Of a DNA stretch of 51,048 nucleotides, positions 18,342 through 27,938 are shown in pieces. The notes beneath the pieces were generated by a model. The model saw only the letters and a list, made by a program, of their open reading frames with translations, was not told the DNA's origin and did not search any database. The stretch's first letter is position 1, and each line of letters begins with the position of its first letter. The position numbers and the translations under genes are program-made. This DNA is from CAZZKJ01 sp964654695 (GTDB lineage: Bacteria > Krumholzibacteriota > Krumholzibacteriia > WVZY01): assembly GCA_964654695.1 (NCBI GenBank), contig CAZZKJ010000014.1, positions 1-51,048 on the forward strand. The letters run 5' to 3'.

Positions 18342-21300
18342 TCAATGCGTTTTTACAGGCGGCCGGGGACGCTTTGGCAGTGGGGTCGGATTTTTTTCAA
18401 CAGCCTTCAGTACTTCCTCTATTCCCCTCTCCAGCTGCTGATCTCTTCCCAAGATAACGGATTTTGGATCGTTTTCCACGATAATATCCGGATCAACTCC
18501 ATGGTTCTCTATAATCCAATCCCCTCCGGTTGAAACGAAGCCGAACTCCGGAACATAAACATATCCGCCGTCGATCAGAGGTCCATGACCGCTAATCCCG
18601 ATAACTCCGCCCCAGGATCTTTTGCCTATCAATTTGCCCAATCCGGCTTTTTTGAACATCGCCGGAAATATATCTCCATCGGATGCGGAGGTTTCATTGA
18701 GCAGGCAAACCATTTTTCCGGCGAAGGTGACGCTTGGATACGTGGATGGATAGCTGCTGTTCCTGGAATAGTCCACGCTCAAGAGTTTCCTGCCGAGGCG
18801 TTCTATCAGCATTTGAGATACATTGCCGCCGCCGTTGCCCCTGACGTCGACAATAAGGCCTTCCTTTCGTATCTGGCCGTAATACCATTTAATGAATTCC
18901 CGGATTCCCTTCGAACCCATATCCGGGATATGAAGATATCCAATCCTCCCCTGGGTCTTTTCGTCAACACGCCGGCGGTTGTTGTTCACCCAGTTCAAGT
19001 AAACTAGATTCCTCTCGCTGGTAACGGGATTATATTTTATTTTTTGCTCCTTGCGGCCCTTGGCGTCAGCACTCAATGTAAGTTCTACGGGCCTGTCGGA
19101 TTTGTGCAACAGGAGTTTATAGGGATTCATATCGGCGGTGAGATTCCTGCCGTCGACCGCCAGTACGTAATCTCCAACAGAAGCTTTTATTCCGATTTCA
19201 GTAAGCGGAGATCGGTATATGTCCTCCTCGTTTTGACCTTCGTATATCCTGGTTATTTTGTACCGCCCGGCTTTTTTATCCAGCACAAATCTCGCACCCG
19301 GCAGAGCTGCTTCAGGTCTATCCGGAAGCTCGAAATCTCCCCCGCCTATATATGCATGGGACACGCTGAGTTCTGCAATCATTTCACCGATTACATAGTT
19401 CAGATCCGAACGATGAGCTACGAACTTCAGGAGAGGGCGGTATTGTTCTCTTAAAGCCATCCAGTCGTATCCATGCATGTTATCTACATAGAAAAAATCC
19501 CGGTAACGTCTCCAAACCTCATCGAAAATCTGCGACCATTCCTCGGACGGGATCCTGTCCATTTCGAGTTTTTTCGTGGAAATAGTTTTTTTGGAATCCT
19601 TCGATTTGGGTTTCACTTCTAAAAGATTAAATTTGCCGTTCTGACGCACGAGTACCCTGGATCCGTCATGAGACAATGCATACCTGGATATTCCTTCAGC
19701 GATAACGTGTTCTTTCCTTTTTTTGAAGGAGTATATTTTGAGATCTGATTTGCGGCCGCTTGATCGCCCGTAAAAAAAAGGCGCGCCTTTGACATAAACC
19801 AGGTAATCCTTGACGGCCGACAAACCATAATAATTGTCCGCTTCAACCGGCACCCTGGCCACTCTTGCAGATAATCCATCGAAATCGATGGATATGAATT
19901 TCTTTGCTTTTTCTTTTTCTTTCTTATCCTTTTTCTCGTCTTTCTTGCCTTTCTTTTCCCCGTCCTTATTCCCCATATCGACTTCATCGCTTTCGGGGGC
20001 AAAGGGATGTTCCAGATCTTTTTTCAACGCCAGAGCCAATATACAGGTTTCCCTGTCAACAGCGTAATTCCACTCCAGAGAGCCGATTTGCGGTGCGTAT
20101 TCCCTGTCGCTCAAATAATAAAGAAACTTGCCGTCCGCGCCCCAGGCGGGATTGAATTCGTTGAACAGCTCTCCGGTAATCCTGTGGAGTTTTTCGTCTT
20201 TTACACTCCAAACATATAATGATCTGAACGTGTTGGGATCCATCAAGCTGAAAGCGAGAAATCCGCCGTTGGGAGACCATTCATAATCGAATACCCCGCC
20301 GCCTTTGTCCTCAGCCGCTAGGATCAGTTTTTTTGTTTTAACGTTCAAGACGAAGAGCTTCCCGTTTTTATCGCTGAAGGCTATGCGGTCACCGTTCCCG
20401 GCCCATTGCAGGTTGTAGCGCATAGCATTACCGCCGTCCGTTAGTTGGACCGCTTCGCCAGATCCGTCTTGATCTATAATGTAAATTTCTTCCTCACCGT
20501 CGGCGTCCGAAATGAAAGCCACCTTGGAACCTTCAGGAGACCAGGCAGCCCTTTTGTCATGAGCACCGGAAGAATTCGTAATATTTCTCGTCGGACCTTT
20601 TTCGGCGGGAACACTGAAAATATCACCCCTGGCAGAGAACAGCGCTCTTTCGCCTTTTGGGCTCAACGACCACCCTTCGATCTGTTTCGCGGCCGATATG
20701 TGCGAGGGCCTCATCGCGACTCCGTCATTTGGCACAAAAATGGATATCCTCTTCGATTGTCCGTCTTGTGTATTCATTACATTAAGTTCGCCGTCGAGTT
20801 CATAAACGATACTGCCTTCTTCGTCGGCGCTCGGCCAGCGGACGTCCCACGTTTGTTCATGGGTTATTTGTTTTGTCTCTTTGCTCTTCGTATCGTATTG
20901 ATAAATATTCAATTTGCCATCGCGGTCGGAAGTGAAATAAATCTTATCACCTATCCACATGGGATCCCGGTCGCTGCGCGGGCTGTCGGTAATCTTTTCC
21001 GCTTCATGATCGGCCAGGTTAAAAATGTACAGGTCCTGCGCCCATCCCCCCTGGTATCTCTTCCAGGTTCGGAAATCCCTGACCAGCGGCGAATAAACCG
21101 CCCTGCGGCCGTCCGGAGACAAGTCCCCCGCTCCTGAAACCGGCATTGGCAGCGGCTCGGGCAGCCCGCCTTTGATAGAAACCGCAAAAAGCCTCGAATC
21201 GGTCAGGTCCCATCCATCTCTCAGCGACCGAAACAATATCGAGCTTCCATCGGGGGTCCATCCATATACCTGATTGTCATAACCCCATCGGGGAGGAAGC

Positions 21301-21653
21301 GGGCCGCGCGCGGGATAAAAAGTAAGCTGGCGTGGAATGCCACCGTTCGCCGGTATTACATAAACCTGCTCATCACCATCATATTGGCCCGTAAAAGCTA
21401 TCCATCGGCCGTCGGGAGAATATTTCGGAAAAAGCTCCAGACCGGGGTGAGCCGTAAGTCTGGAGGCCGTGCCCCCCGACGATTGCACCAGCCACAGATC
21501 GCCTGCATAGCAAAAAACAATTTTATCTTTGCAAACATCCGGGAAGCGAAGAAGTTTGGTTTGAGAATTCGCGCGAAAAGGAAACAACAAGGCGCTTAAT
21601 ACGGCTATTATTACGGATGTTTTTAAAACATGCTTAATCAAATAGAAACTCAT
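18342..21653 (-). CDS. Tricorn-type protease (S41 family) with propellers and PDZ domain
   Basis: About 1103 residues, matching full tricorn-protease homologs. Signal peptide ('LKTSVIIAVLSALLFPF' then 'ANSQ'), so probably periplasmic. Order: a six-bladed PD40 propeller (about 35-320, 'KYSPDGRWIAFTG'), a second propeller (about 325-640), a C1 helical domain, a PDZ domain (about 770-860) and a C-terminal S41 peptidase fold. Active-site features are 'LSVSHAYIGGGD' (His) and 'NETSASDGD' near residue 990 (nucleophilic Ser), with 'RGNGGGN' for the oxyanion region. Family role: degradation of peptides. A Lys/Glu-rich insert (about 560-590, 'KKGKKDEKKDKKEKEKAKK') interrupts the second propeller. ATG 21653 is preferred, with GGGGAG 6 bases upstream; ATG 21659 would abut that site. 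Confidence 0.93.
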   Translation of the reverse strand: MSFYLIKHVLKTSVIIAVLSALLFPFRANSQTKLLRFPDVCKDKIVFCYAGDLWLVQSSGGTASRLTAHPGLELFPKYSPDGRWIAFTGQYDGDEQVYVIPANGGIPRQLTFYPARGPLPPRWGYDNQVYGWTPDGSSILFRSLRDGWDLTDSRLFAVSIKGGLPEPLPMPVSGAGDLSPDGRRAVYSPLVRDFRTWKRYQGGWAQDLYIFNLADHEAEKITDSPRSDRDPMWIGDKIYFTSDRDGKLNIYQYDTKSKETKQITHEQTWDVRWPSADEEGSIVYELDGELNVMNTQDGQSKRISIFVPNDGVAMRPSHISAAKQIEGWSLSPKGERALFSARGDIFSVPAEKGPTRNITNSSGAHDKRAAWSPEGSKVAFISDADGEEEIYIIDQDGSGEAVQLTDGGNAMRYNLQWAGNGDRIAFSDKNGKLFVLNVKTKKLILAAEDKGGGVFDYEWSPNGGFLAFSLMDPNTFRSLYVWSVKDEKLHRITGELFNEFNPAWGADGKFLYYLSDREYAPQIGSLEWNYAVDRETCILALALKKDLEHPFAPESDEVDMGNKDGEKKGKKDEKKDKKEKEKAKKFISIDFDGLSARVARVPVEADNYYGLSAVKDYLVYVKGAPFFYGRSSGRKSDLKIYSFKKRKEHVIAEGISRYALSHDGSRVLVRQNGKFNLLEVKPKSKDSKKTISTKKLEMDRIPSEEWSQIFDEVWRRYRDFFYVDNMHGYDWMALREQYRPLLKFVAHRSDLNYVIGEMIAELSVSHAYIGGGDFELPDRPEAALPGARFVLDKKAGRYKITRIYEGQNEEDIYRSPLTEIGIKASVGDYVLAVDGRNLTADMNPYKLLLHKSDRPVELTLSADAKGRKEQKIKYNPVTSERNLVYLNWVNNNRRRVDEKTQGRIGYLHIPDMGSKGIREFIKWYYGQIRKEGLIVDVRGNGGGNVSQMLIERLGRKLLSVDYSRNSSYPSTYPSVTFAGKMVCLLNETSASDGDIFPAMFKKAGLGKLIGKRSWGGVIGISGHGPLIDGGYVYVPEFGFVSTGGDWIIENHGVDPDIIVENDPKSVILGRDQQLERGIEEVLKAVEKNPTPLPKRPRPPVKTH

Positions 21654-21700
21654 TTTCATCTCCCCGGTTGACGTTTGATCATTATGCTAGCCTGACTTTT

Positions 21701-22120
21701 CTACTCTCCCACCATCTGAACCATAATCTTTCTGGTGCGGGAACGGTTATCGAAATCGACAAGCACTATTTGCTGCCATGTGCCTAAAACAAGTTTTCCA
21801 TCATTAAAAGGAATACTCAACGAAGTTTTCAGAAGGAATGAGCGCATATGGCTGAATCCATTGCCGTCGTGCCACGTATCGTCATGATGATATGCCTTAG
21901 TCGAGGGTAGTATGTTTTCAAAAAATTCAGGGATATCCCGCAACAAACCGGGTTCGAATTCCATCGTGCTGATAGAGGCGGTCGAACCCGCTACGGTAAC
22001 GCAGGCGATTCCTGAAATCAGTTCGGCATCGTCTATGGTTTCCTGTACTTTGTCGGTTATATTTTCAATATGGCATAAGCCGCCGGTATGAATAGTAAAG
22101 CTTCCGCTTTTTACACTCAT
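21701..22120 (-). CDS. YjbQ/UPF0047 family protein (secondary thiamin-phosphate synthase family)
   Basis: 139 residues, the family size. Seen: 'FEPGLLRDIPEFFENILP', 'YHHDDTWHDGNGFSHMRS' with clustered His/Asp, and 'DGKLVLGTWQQIVLVDFDN', all hallmarks of the UPF0047 fold. E. coli YjbQ shows weak thiamin-phosphate synthase activity in vivo, which gave the family its name; the physiological role is uncertain. ATG 22120 has GAGGAG 9 bases upstream, better than the ATG at 22174. The gene lies 54 bases after the HExxH peptidase and is probably the last gene of the aminotransferase-pckA-peptidase operon. The riboswitch-controlled thiamin receptor is about 14 kb away, so a link to thiamin is only suggestive. 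Confidence 0.9.
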   Translation of the reverse strand: MSVKSGSFTIHTGGLCHIENITDKVQETIDDAELISGIACVTVAGSTASISTMEFEPGLLRDIPEFFENILPSTKAYHHDDTWHDGNGFSHMRSFLLKTSLSIPFNDGKLVLGTWQQIVLVDFDNRSRTRKIMVQMVGE

Positions 22121-22174
22121 TGCGCATGTCTCCTCGAAAAGGCCATATCTCTCCGAACATCCCGCAGGAAACAC

Positions 22175-24268
22175 TTATTTGCTCAAGATTTCTAAGGCGT
22201 CTTCTGCCGCTTTCAGAAGCGCTTCGGGACCAACCGGAGCACCGGTAGCGCGCTCCATCCATAGATCGGGAGCGATATTGCCCGCTGTTACCATGCGTTC
22301 GAATTCATATCCTATGTTGCCGGACTGTTTCATTTTCTCTCCGACCTGAAAAGCTATAAAGTGTCCGAGCGGGTAGTCGGGAATATAAAGGAAAGAGTGA
22401 AGAATATGAGAATAGACGGCAAGCAGATAGACGTCCCTTATGCCGAAATGTTCGGCATAATACTTATTCCACACATCCTTTGCTATCTGTATTGTCGCTT
22501 CTTTTAGCTCGGCCGGATCCGCTTGGGGATGATCATACATCCAATGCCATATGCCCATATCGACAAGCGCTACGCCCGCGATCTCGTATGCACCCCAAAA
22601 ATCATTCAAGGTTTTCATTGCTTCGCTTTCCTCGTTCCGGGATTCGGCGATCCCGAGAAGTTCGAGGTCGCGCGACTGGAAAACGAAGGCCATTGCTTCC
22701 GTGAATGCAGTATTGGGAACACCGCGAAGAAGTGAATGGTCTATGGCGTTGACAGACAGGACCTGCTCGACGTTATGCCCCATCTCATGAACTGCAATAT
22801 TGAATCCCTTGTAATCCATTCCCTCCACTCCAACTCTCGTCCGAAGATGGGCGATTTGTCCACGCATTTCGCCTCCCCATGCATGTCCCGATCCACGGGC
22901 CGGATCAACGGCTATATGATCCGCAATAAACTCCGCCTTTTCCGCGGTAAATCCAAGTTTTGTCAACAGGTAAGGAATGTCTTTCTTGTATGCAGATGCA
23001 TCGGGGTAGCGCTTTCTTACTATAGAATCGAGCTCATCCTGTTTGTAGGCGCCGCTTGAACGGAAACCATTATACCATATGTCGAACGGTTCCAGGGATC
23101 TTCCCAGACGGGTCTTTATCAATTCGGCGACCTTCCCCGCAACTGAAGAAGACAGGACCTGTTCGAACATGCTCCGCACACGTTCTTCAGGTATTTCGCG
23201 GCTCTCATTGAACCTTCTGTCTATAAGAGTCGGCGCGGTCGGCGAAAAGGCATCTACTTTTTGAGAAGCATGAAATGTTTCCAGAATTATCGTGTATCTC
23301 CGGTTGGGCTCTGGAGAATCGTTTATATCAAGGTCCTTCGCATCGATTCCTTCATAATCCTTGGCTCCCGCCCGGAATACTTCATTTGTGAATGGATTCC
23401 AATCGACGCGTGGATTGTCGATGACAACTTCAGGTATCGTCTGGTTCACAATTCTTTTCATTACTTTCATTATCATGCGCTGCCGTGCCAGTCCGTTTGC
23501 AAGATCTGTATAAGCGGCCTTGATTTCATCCCGGAGATTCCAATGGGAAAGAAGCCTCATCTTCGGCGGAAAAAGCCTCCTGCCCTCATTGTCCAGCAAA
23601 TGGTGCATCCATATATTGTACCCGGCGACATATCGGTCGGCATGAGCTGCGGCTTCCGCAAGAGACATGCTTACATCCGCCGGGATCCTCTTCGAAAATC
23701 TTTGGGCCAGCCTGGTCTCGGCCCACTGTCGTCTCGACCAATGAGGCCCTTCTTCAAGCCGCTGCTCCAGCGTCGTCAATGGAAAATTTAGAAGGGCCGC
23801 AAATGCCGCCTTGTTTGCAAAAAAGTCATCCATTACATGAGCGGAAGGATCATAACCGGCAAACACGTGATCGAGCGGAACCATGGGGCCTATATCCAAA
23901 TCGGCCTGAGCCCTGAACGCGAGGATGATTTCGTTCATATTCCCATCGAGCTGCTCGAGTAAAGTCTCGAAACGCAAAAATAATTCATTCAACGCCCTTT
24001 CATCCTTCGCGAAATGGGTTCGAACGAAATCTTCGAATTGCCGCGGGCCGCCGTCCTCTTCCCTCCAGAACCGGCCAACCTGTTTCATTCCCCTCATAAG
24101 CCTTTCAACGGCATCCGGTCCGAGTTCTTTTTCCAGCTGTTGTTCCAAGACAGACATTGAAGCATCCATCCATGTCGGTTTTTTTGCATGAGCGTTCATT
24201 GAAATCGCTCCAAAGATAATAATTACAATTGTTATAAAATTAATGAATTTATTTCCAGCTCTTCTCAT
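22175..24268 (-). CDS. Exported zinc metallopeptidase (HExxH, gluzincin-like)
   Basis: 697 residues. An N-terminal hydrophobic segment (about 8-27) with 'NAHA' before the mature part indicates export. The catalytic motif is H494-E495-M-G-H498, and a downstream 'FTEAMAF' supplies a probable third zinc ligand at E524, the gluzincin spacing seen in M3/oligoendopeptidase-like enzymes. The N-terminal 450 residues are largely helical, as in M3-type peptidases with enclosed clefts. I do not recognise a closer named subfamily. Translation starts at ATG 24268, with GGAGG 8 bases upstream inside the end of pckA; the gap to the pckA stop is 3 bases, so the two are co-transcribed. Likely role: breakdown of oligopeptides in the periplasm, which would feed amino acids to the enzymes upstream (inference). 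Confidence 0.87.
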   Translation of the reverse strand: MRRAGNKFINFITIVIIIFGAISMNAHAKKPTWMDASMSVLEQQLEKELGPDAVERLMRGMKQVGRFWREEDGGPRQFEDFVRTHFAKDERALNELFLRFETLLEQLDGNMNEIILAFRAQADLDIGPMVPLDHVFAGYDPSAHVMDDFFANKAAFAALLNFPLTTLEQRLEEGPHWSRRQWAETRLAQRFSKRIPADVSMSLAEAAAHADRYVAGYNIWMHHLLDNEGRRLFPPKMRLLSHWNLRDEIKAAYTDLANGLARQRMIMKVMKRIVNQTIPEVVIDNPRVDWNPFTNEVFRAGAKDYEGIDAKDLDINDSPEPNRRYTIILETFHASQKVDAFSPTAPTLIDRRFNESREIPEERVRSMFEQVLSSSVAGKVAELIKTRLGRSLEPFDIWYNGFRSSGAYKQDELDSIVRKRYPDASAYKKDIPYLLTKLGFTAEKAEFIADHIAVDPARGSGHAWGGEMRGQIAHLRTRVGVEGMDYKGFNIAVHEMGHNVEQVLSVNAIDHSLLRGVPNTAFTEAMAFVFQSRDLELLGIAESRNEESEAMKTLNDFWGAYEIAGVALVDMGIWHWMYDHPQADPAELKEATIQIAKDVWNKYYAEHFGIRDVYLLAVYSHILHSFLYIPDYPLGHFIAFQVGEKMKQSGNIGYEFERMVTAGNIAPDLWMERATGAPVGPEALLKAAEDALEILSK

Positions 24269-24271
24269 CTC

Positions 24272-25930
24272 TCAGTCCTCCGGAGGTGCTATTCTGGGCC
24301 CGGCCGTGATTACATCCTTGGAACAGTTCTTCTCAAAAAGCTTAAAATTCTCAACAAACCTGGATGCCAGTTCCCTATATTTCCGCCAATACTCGTCCCG
24401 ATCGCCCCATGAACCCGCCGGATCAAGCACGCTCTCCGGAACGTTTGAACAGCTTTTCGGTACTTCAAATCCGAAAATCTCGTCTTTTCTGTATTCGACC
24501 TTGTCGAGATCTCCCCGCAGGGCCGCGTTCAGGAGATTGCGAGTGTGCTTGATGCTGATGCGTTTGCCGACCCCGAATCTTCCACCTACCCAACCGGTAT
24601 TGACCAGCCAGCATCTGGCTTCATGCTTTAATATTCTCGCTTTCAGTATCTTGGAATACTCGAAAGGAGTTCTTACCATAAATGGAGCCCCAAAACATGC
24701 GCTGAACGTAATCTCCGGCTCGATCCCGAGACCGATTTCCGTGCCGGCGATCTTAGAGGTATAACCGCTGATAAAATGATACTGGGCCTGCTCGGGTGTT
24801 AACCTGGATATGGGAGGCATAACCCCTGAAGCATCACACGTAAGGAAGATAATATTTCTAGGATGCTCATTTACGAACCCCCCGGCAGATGCGTTTGGAA
24901 TGAACTCTATTGGATAGGAAGCACGGGTGTTCTCGGTTACGATATCATCGTCGAGATCGACTTTTCTGGTGACCGGATCGAAGACCACGTTCTCCAAGAT
25001 CGTGCCGAAACGACGCGTGGCGGCGTATATTTGGGGCTCGTACTCGGACGACAGGCGTATAACTTTTGCATAGCAGCCGCCTTCGAAATTAAAAACTCCT
25101 TTCGCACTCCAGCCGTGTTCATCGTCTCCTATCAGCTGTCTTTCCGGATCGGCCGACAGAGTAGTTTTGCCGGTGCCGCTCAAACCAAAAAACAGGGCTA
25201 CATCGCCGCCGGAGCCGACATTTGCGGAGCAGTGCATGGGAAGGACGTTCTGAAATGTGAGTAAAAAATTCAAAACCGTAAATATGGACTTCTTGATTTC
25301 ACCGCCGTAGAGTGAATTTGCGATAATTCCCATGCGCTCGGCAAAATTAATTATTATTGCTGTCTCGGAACGCGTGCCGTCAATTTTGGGATCAACTTTG
25401 AATCCATCGAGGCAGATTATGGTGAAATCCGGAACGAATTTCTGAAGAACCTGGCGGTTATCTGCAGTTATGAACATATTACGCGCAAAAAGGCTGTGCC
25501 AGGCTTTCTCGGTGACAATCCTCACCCCCATCTTGTAATCGGGATCGGCCCCCGCGAAACAGTCCTGGACGAAAAGCTCTTCGTCCTGGCAGTAAGCCTG
25601 TACTCGGGCCAAAAGAGCATTGAATTTATCCGGATTGAAAGGGCGGTTGTGAATTCCCCACCAAACCTTGTCCTCGGTCGAATCTTCCCGGATTATGAAT
25701 TTGTCGGCGGCGGCGCGCGCGGTGTGCCGTCCCGTATTTACCAGCACCGGGCCCAGATGGGCAACCTTGCCTTCATTTCTGAATACGATCTCTTCGTAGA
25801 GGGATGGATATGGAAGATTCCAATATATCCGGTCCAGATGCTCCAGACCGTGGTTTTCAAGACCGTAATCGGAGGCGAGCTCGACGGCTTCTTGCAGGGC
25901 GGGGGATGGAAACTTCAGATACTTCGCCAT
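24272..25930 (-). CDS. pckA: Phosphoenolpyruvate carboxykinase (ATP)
   Basis: 552 residues, normal length. It converts oxaloacetate and ATP to PEP, CO2 and ADP, the first committed step of gluconeogenesis. The kinase-1a P-loop 'GLSGTGKTTL' lies at 249-258 with K255, matching the E. coli K254 position; 'LIGDDEHGW' gives the metal-binding Asp pair, and 'YGGEIKKSIFTVLNF' the PEPCK-specific lysine region. The start overlaps the aminotransferase stop (TAATG), so the two are translationally coupled. A flux from aspartate to oxaloacetate to PEP follows directly from the pair. The ATP-dependent form is typical of bacteria and plants, unlike the GTP form of animals and actinobacteria. Confidence 0.97.
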   Translation of the reverse strand: MAKYLKFPSPALQEAVELASDYGLENHGLEHLDRIYWNLPYPSLYEEIVFRNEGKVAHLGPVLVNTGRHTARAAADKFIIREDSTEDKVWWGIHNRPFNPDKFNALLARVQAYCQDEELFVQDCFAGADPDYKMGVRIVTEKAWHSLFARNMFITADNRQVLQKFVPDFTIICLDGFKVDPKIDGTRSETAIIINFAERMGIIANSLYGGEIKKSIFTVLNFLLTFQNVLPMHCSANVGSGGDVALFFGLSGTGKTTLSADPERQLIGDDEHGWSAKGVFNFEGGCYAKVIRLSSEYEPQIYAATRRFGTILENVVFDPVTRKVDLDDDIVTENTRASYPIEFIPNASAGGFVNEHPRNIIFLTCDASGVMPPISRLTPEQAQYHFISGYTSKIAGTEIGLGIEPEITFSACFGAPFMVRTPFEYSKILKARILKHEARCWLVNTGWVGGRFGVGKRISIKHTRNLLNAALRGDLDKVEYRKDEIFGFEVPKSCSNVPESVLDPAGSWGDRDEYWRKYRELASRFVENFKLFEKNCSKDVITAGPRIAPPED

Positions 25931-27144
25931 TACCAGTCCCTCACCAGTTTCCTGTCGCCGATAAAGAGCTCATTGGGGGATGCCGGATCAAGAGCCCATT
26001 TCATTCGCTCTATACCCTCGGTTATGTCTTTTACGGATCCGCAGTAACTCAATCTGAGGTAACCATCCCAGCCAAACGCGGATCCCGGAACGGTCAATAC
26101 CTGCACCTTGTCTATCAAGAACTCGGATAGCTTACTTGAATCCTTTTCATATGCATTGAAATCCGCAAAGCAGTAGAATGTTCCGCCCGGTTTTGTCACC
26201 TTGACGCCCTCGAAGGAATCCAACAGCTGCATCATAATGTTGCGGTTGTTTTCCAGTGTCATTCGCAGGCTTTCAACCCCGGATTGGATTCCGTTCAAGG
26301 CTCCTGCAGCGGCCTTTTGAAGAACTACCGACGGGCCGGATGTTTGATGGGCCTGAATATTGGTCATCGTCTCTATGAGCTTGCGTTCGGCAACCGCCCA
26401 GCCGATTCGAAACCCCGTCATTGCGTACTGCTTCGAAACACCGTTGATCAGAATCAGTTTCGAATTGTCCGGAAAGCCGCCGGCGAACCGGCAGCAGTTG
26501 ACAGGCCTAGCGCCGTCAAAAATTAGCCGGTGATATATGTCGTCCATAATAAGATAGATATCGCGCCCTGCACAGAAATCGATGATATCGGCGATGAATG
26601 CTTCGGAATAAACAGCGCCCGAAGGATTATTGGGGCTGTTAATGATCACGGCTTTCGTATATGGACCGACGCGCTCTTCTATATCTTTAATTCGCGGATG
26701 GAACGTGCCGTCTTCGGGGGCAACGGCTACTCCGACCGCACCGCAAATCCTGGCCATGTCGGGATAGCTCACCCAGTACGGTGATGGGAACAGAACCTCT
26801 TCCTGCGGGTTCAGGACCGCCTGCAGCGCGACCATAATGGCCTGCTTGGCACCGCCTGAGACTATTACATTCTCCGGAGCGACGAGATGTTCGTAAAATT
26901 CTTCGGTATAACGAATTATGGCTTTTTTTAACGCGGGAATGCCGTCGGCGGGAGTATATCTTATTTCACCGGTGTTGAGGAGACCGGCGGCTGAAACTAT
27001 GGCATCGATCGGGACCTTGCTTTTCGGCTCCCCACCACCCAAATGAATAACCGGCTCGCCTTTCTCGCGAAGTATGGCGGCTTTTTCATTGAGCCGGAGT
27101 GTGGGGGACGGTTTTACCGTCCTTGCAATTTGACTGATACTCAT
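25930..27144 (-). CDS. Class I/II aminotransferase, aspartate aminotransferase-like
   Basis: 404 residues, fold type I, subgroup I-gamma/beta style. Key features: 'LGGGEPKSKVP' near the N terminus, 'YTPADGIPALKKAI', 'NSPNNPSGAVYS', 'MDDIYHRLIFDG' and the PLP lysine K238 in 'GVSKQYAMTGFRIGW'. The C-terminal 'LRLSYCGS' holds the Arg that binds the substrate carboxylate. Aspartate is the likeliest donor because the gene is coupled to pckA, which uses oxaloacetate; other amino acids cannot be excluded. No good Shine-Dalgarno is visible before ATG 27144, so expression may rely on a weak or leader-dependent site. It is probably the first gene of the operon, unless the cupin gene about 100 bp upstream is co-transcribed. 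Confidence 0.93.
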   Translation of the reverse strand: MSISQIARTVKPSPTLRLNEKAAILREKGEPVIHLGGGEPKSKVPIDAIVSAAGLLNTGEIRYTPADGIPALKKAIIRYTEEFYEHLVAPENVIVSGGAKQAIMVALQAVLNPQEEVLFPSPYWVSYPDMARICGAVGVAVAPEDGTFHPRIKDIEERVGPYTKAVIINSPNNPSGAVYSEAFIADIIDFCAGRDIYLIMDDIYHRLIFDGARPVNCCRFAGGFPDNSKLILINGVSKQYAMTGFRIGWAVAERKLIETMTNIQAHQTSGPSVVLQKAAAGALNGIQSGVESLRMTLENNRNIMMQLLDSFEGVKVTKPGGTFYCFADFNAYEKDSSKLSEFLIDKVQVLTVPGSAFGWDGYLRLSYCGSVKDITEGIERMKWALDPASPNELFIGDRKLVRDW

Positions 27145-27245
27145 AAGGTGGATTCTTTAAAGTTGCCCTGCCAGCACATTGATCGACTCGTGAGCTTATT
27201 TGAAGCCCGGCTTCCAGGCAAGCAATATTTTGACCCTGAAAATTA

Positions 27246-27596
27246 TTACTCGTAATCCCGAGGAACGGCGCAAATCATTACCATGGGGCTCGTGTCAGAG
27301 GTATTGATGTATTGATGCATCTCGTTGGGCATGATAAGTGCAAAATCGCCCTTTTTCACGGGTTTTTTCTGCTCATCGGCTGTAACAACGACTCCTTCGC
27401 CTTCGATTATGTAATTCAAATGTTCCTGGTCGTGAAGATGGCGGGGGGTATGGCCACCCGGTTCGATTGTAAAAACGCGAAAAGAAAAATTCGGGGCGCC
27501 GTCTGATTTGCCCAGGGGAACCTTCTTGGTTACACCCCTGGAACCCGTCATTCCTACATCCCGTGATTCTGTAGCCATTAAATTAGTGATTTTCAT
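27246..27596 (-). CDS. Small cupin-domain protein
   Basis: 116 residues, a single cupin barrel. Motif 1 is 'PRHLHDQEHLNYIIEGEG' with His, His and Glu ligands; motif 2 is 'GDFALIMPNEMHQYIN' with the last His ligand. A divalent metal site is therefore complete. Single-domain cupins serve as small dioxygenases, isomerases or sensors, so no substrate can be given. ATG 27596 follows GGAGG by 6 bases and is chosen over the ATG at 27623. The aminotransferase begins about 100 bp downstream on the same strand with no strong terminator between them, so joint transcription is possible. Confidence 0.85.
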   Translation of the reverse strand: MKITNLMATESRDVGMTGSRGVTKKVPLGKSDGAPNFSFRVFTIEPGGHTPRHLHDQEHLNYIIEGEGVVVTADEQKKPVKKGDFALIMPNEMHQYINTSDTSPMVMICAVPRDYE

Positions 27597-27938
27597 TAAC
27601 GCCTCCATGCTCCACAAATACAAATGCAGCGGCTCGGTCTGGAACCAGGTTTTATATTATTCGTATCCTTAAAATAGTACATGTGCGAACGCGGCGCAAC
27701 CAGGAGATCGATAAGCCGGCGCGAGCCGGGGACTATAAAAACCTGTTATAATTCATTCAAATATCCTATTATTACTGAATAATTATCGGGCGCGAGCCCG
27801 CGCGGAACTAAAGGCGCAGCTGGGTGTTCAAACCATAATCGCAATGTTCATTATTTCGATCCGGATTCCAGGTTTTCCGCAGTTCACACTACCCCGCATA
27901 TGCCGTCATCAGCCTTAATCCTGAAAGGTAGTACGATT
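27597..27938. other. Intergenic region between the cupin gene and RND set 2
   Basis: About 340 bases between divergent genes, without a convincing gene. A TATAAT box occurs at 27747-27752 on the plus strand but no fitting -35 was found. A small hairpin, CGGGC-GCGA-GCCCG, sits near 27788-27801 without a T-run, so it is not a terminator; it could be part of the RND set 2 leader RNA. Confidence 0.4.

Noticed and set aside
20445..21137. 230-residue plus-strand frame
   Set aside because: Antisense to the conserved propellers of the tricorn-like protease; no family features and no ribosome site.
27160..27245. GAAGC/GCTTC hairpin between the cupin and aminotransferase genes as a terminator
   Set aside because: 5-bp stem with no T-run; insufficient.
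27788..27801. CGGGC-GCGA-GCCCG hairpin as a terminator
   Set aside because: Only 5 bp and no T-run on either strand.
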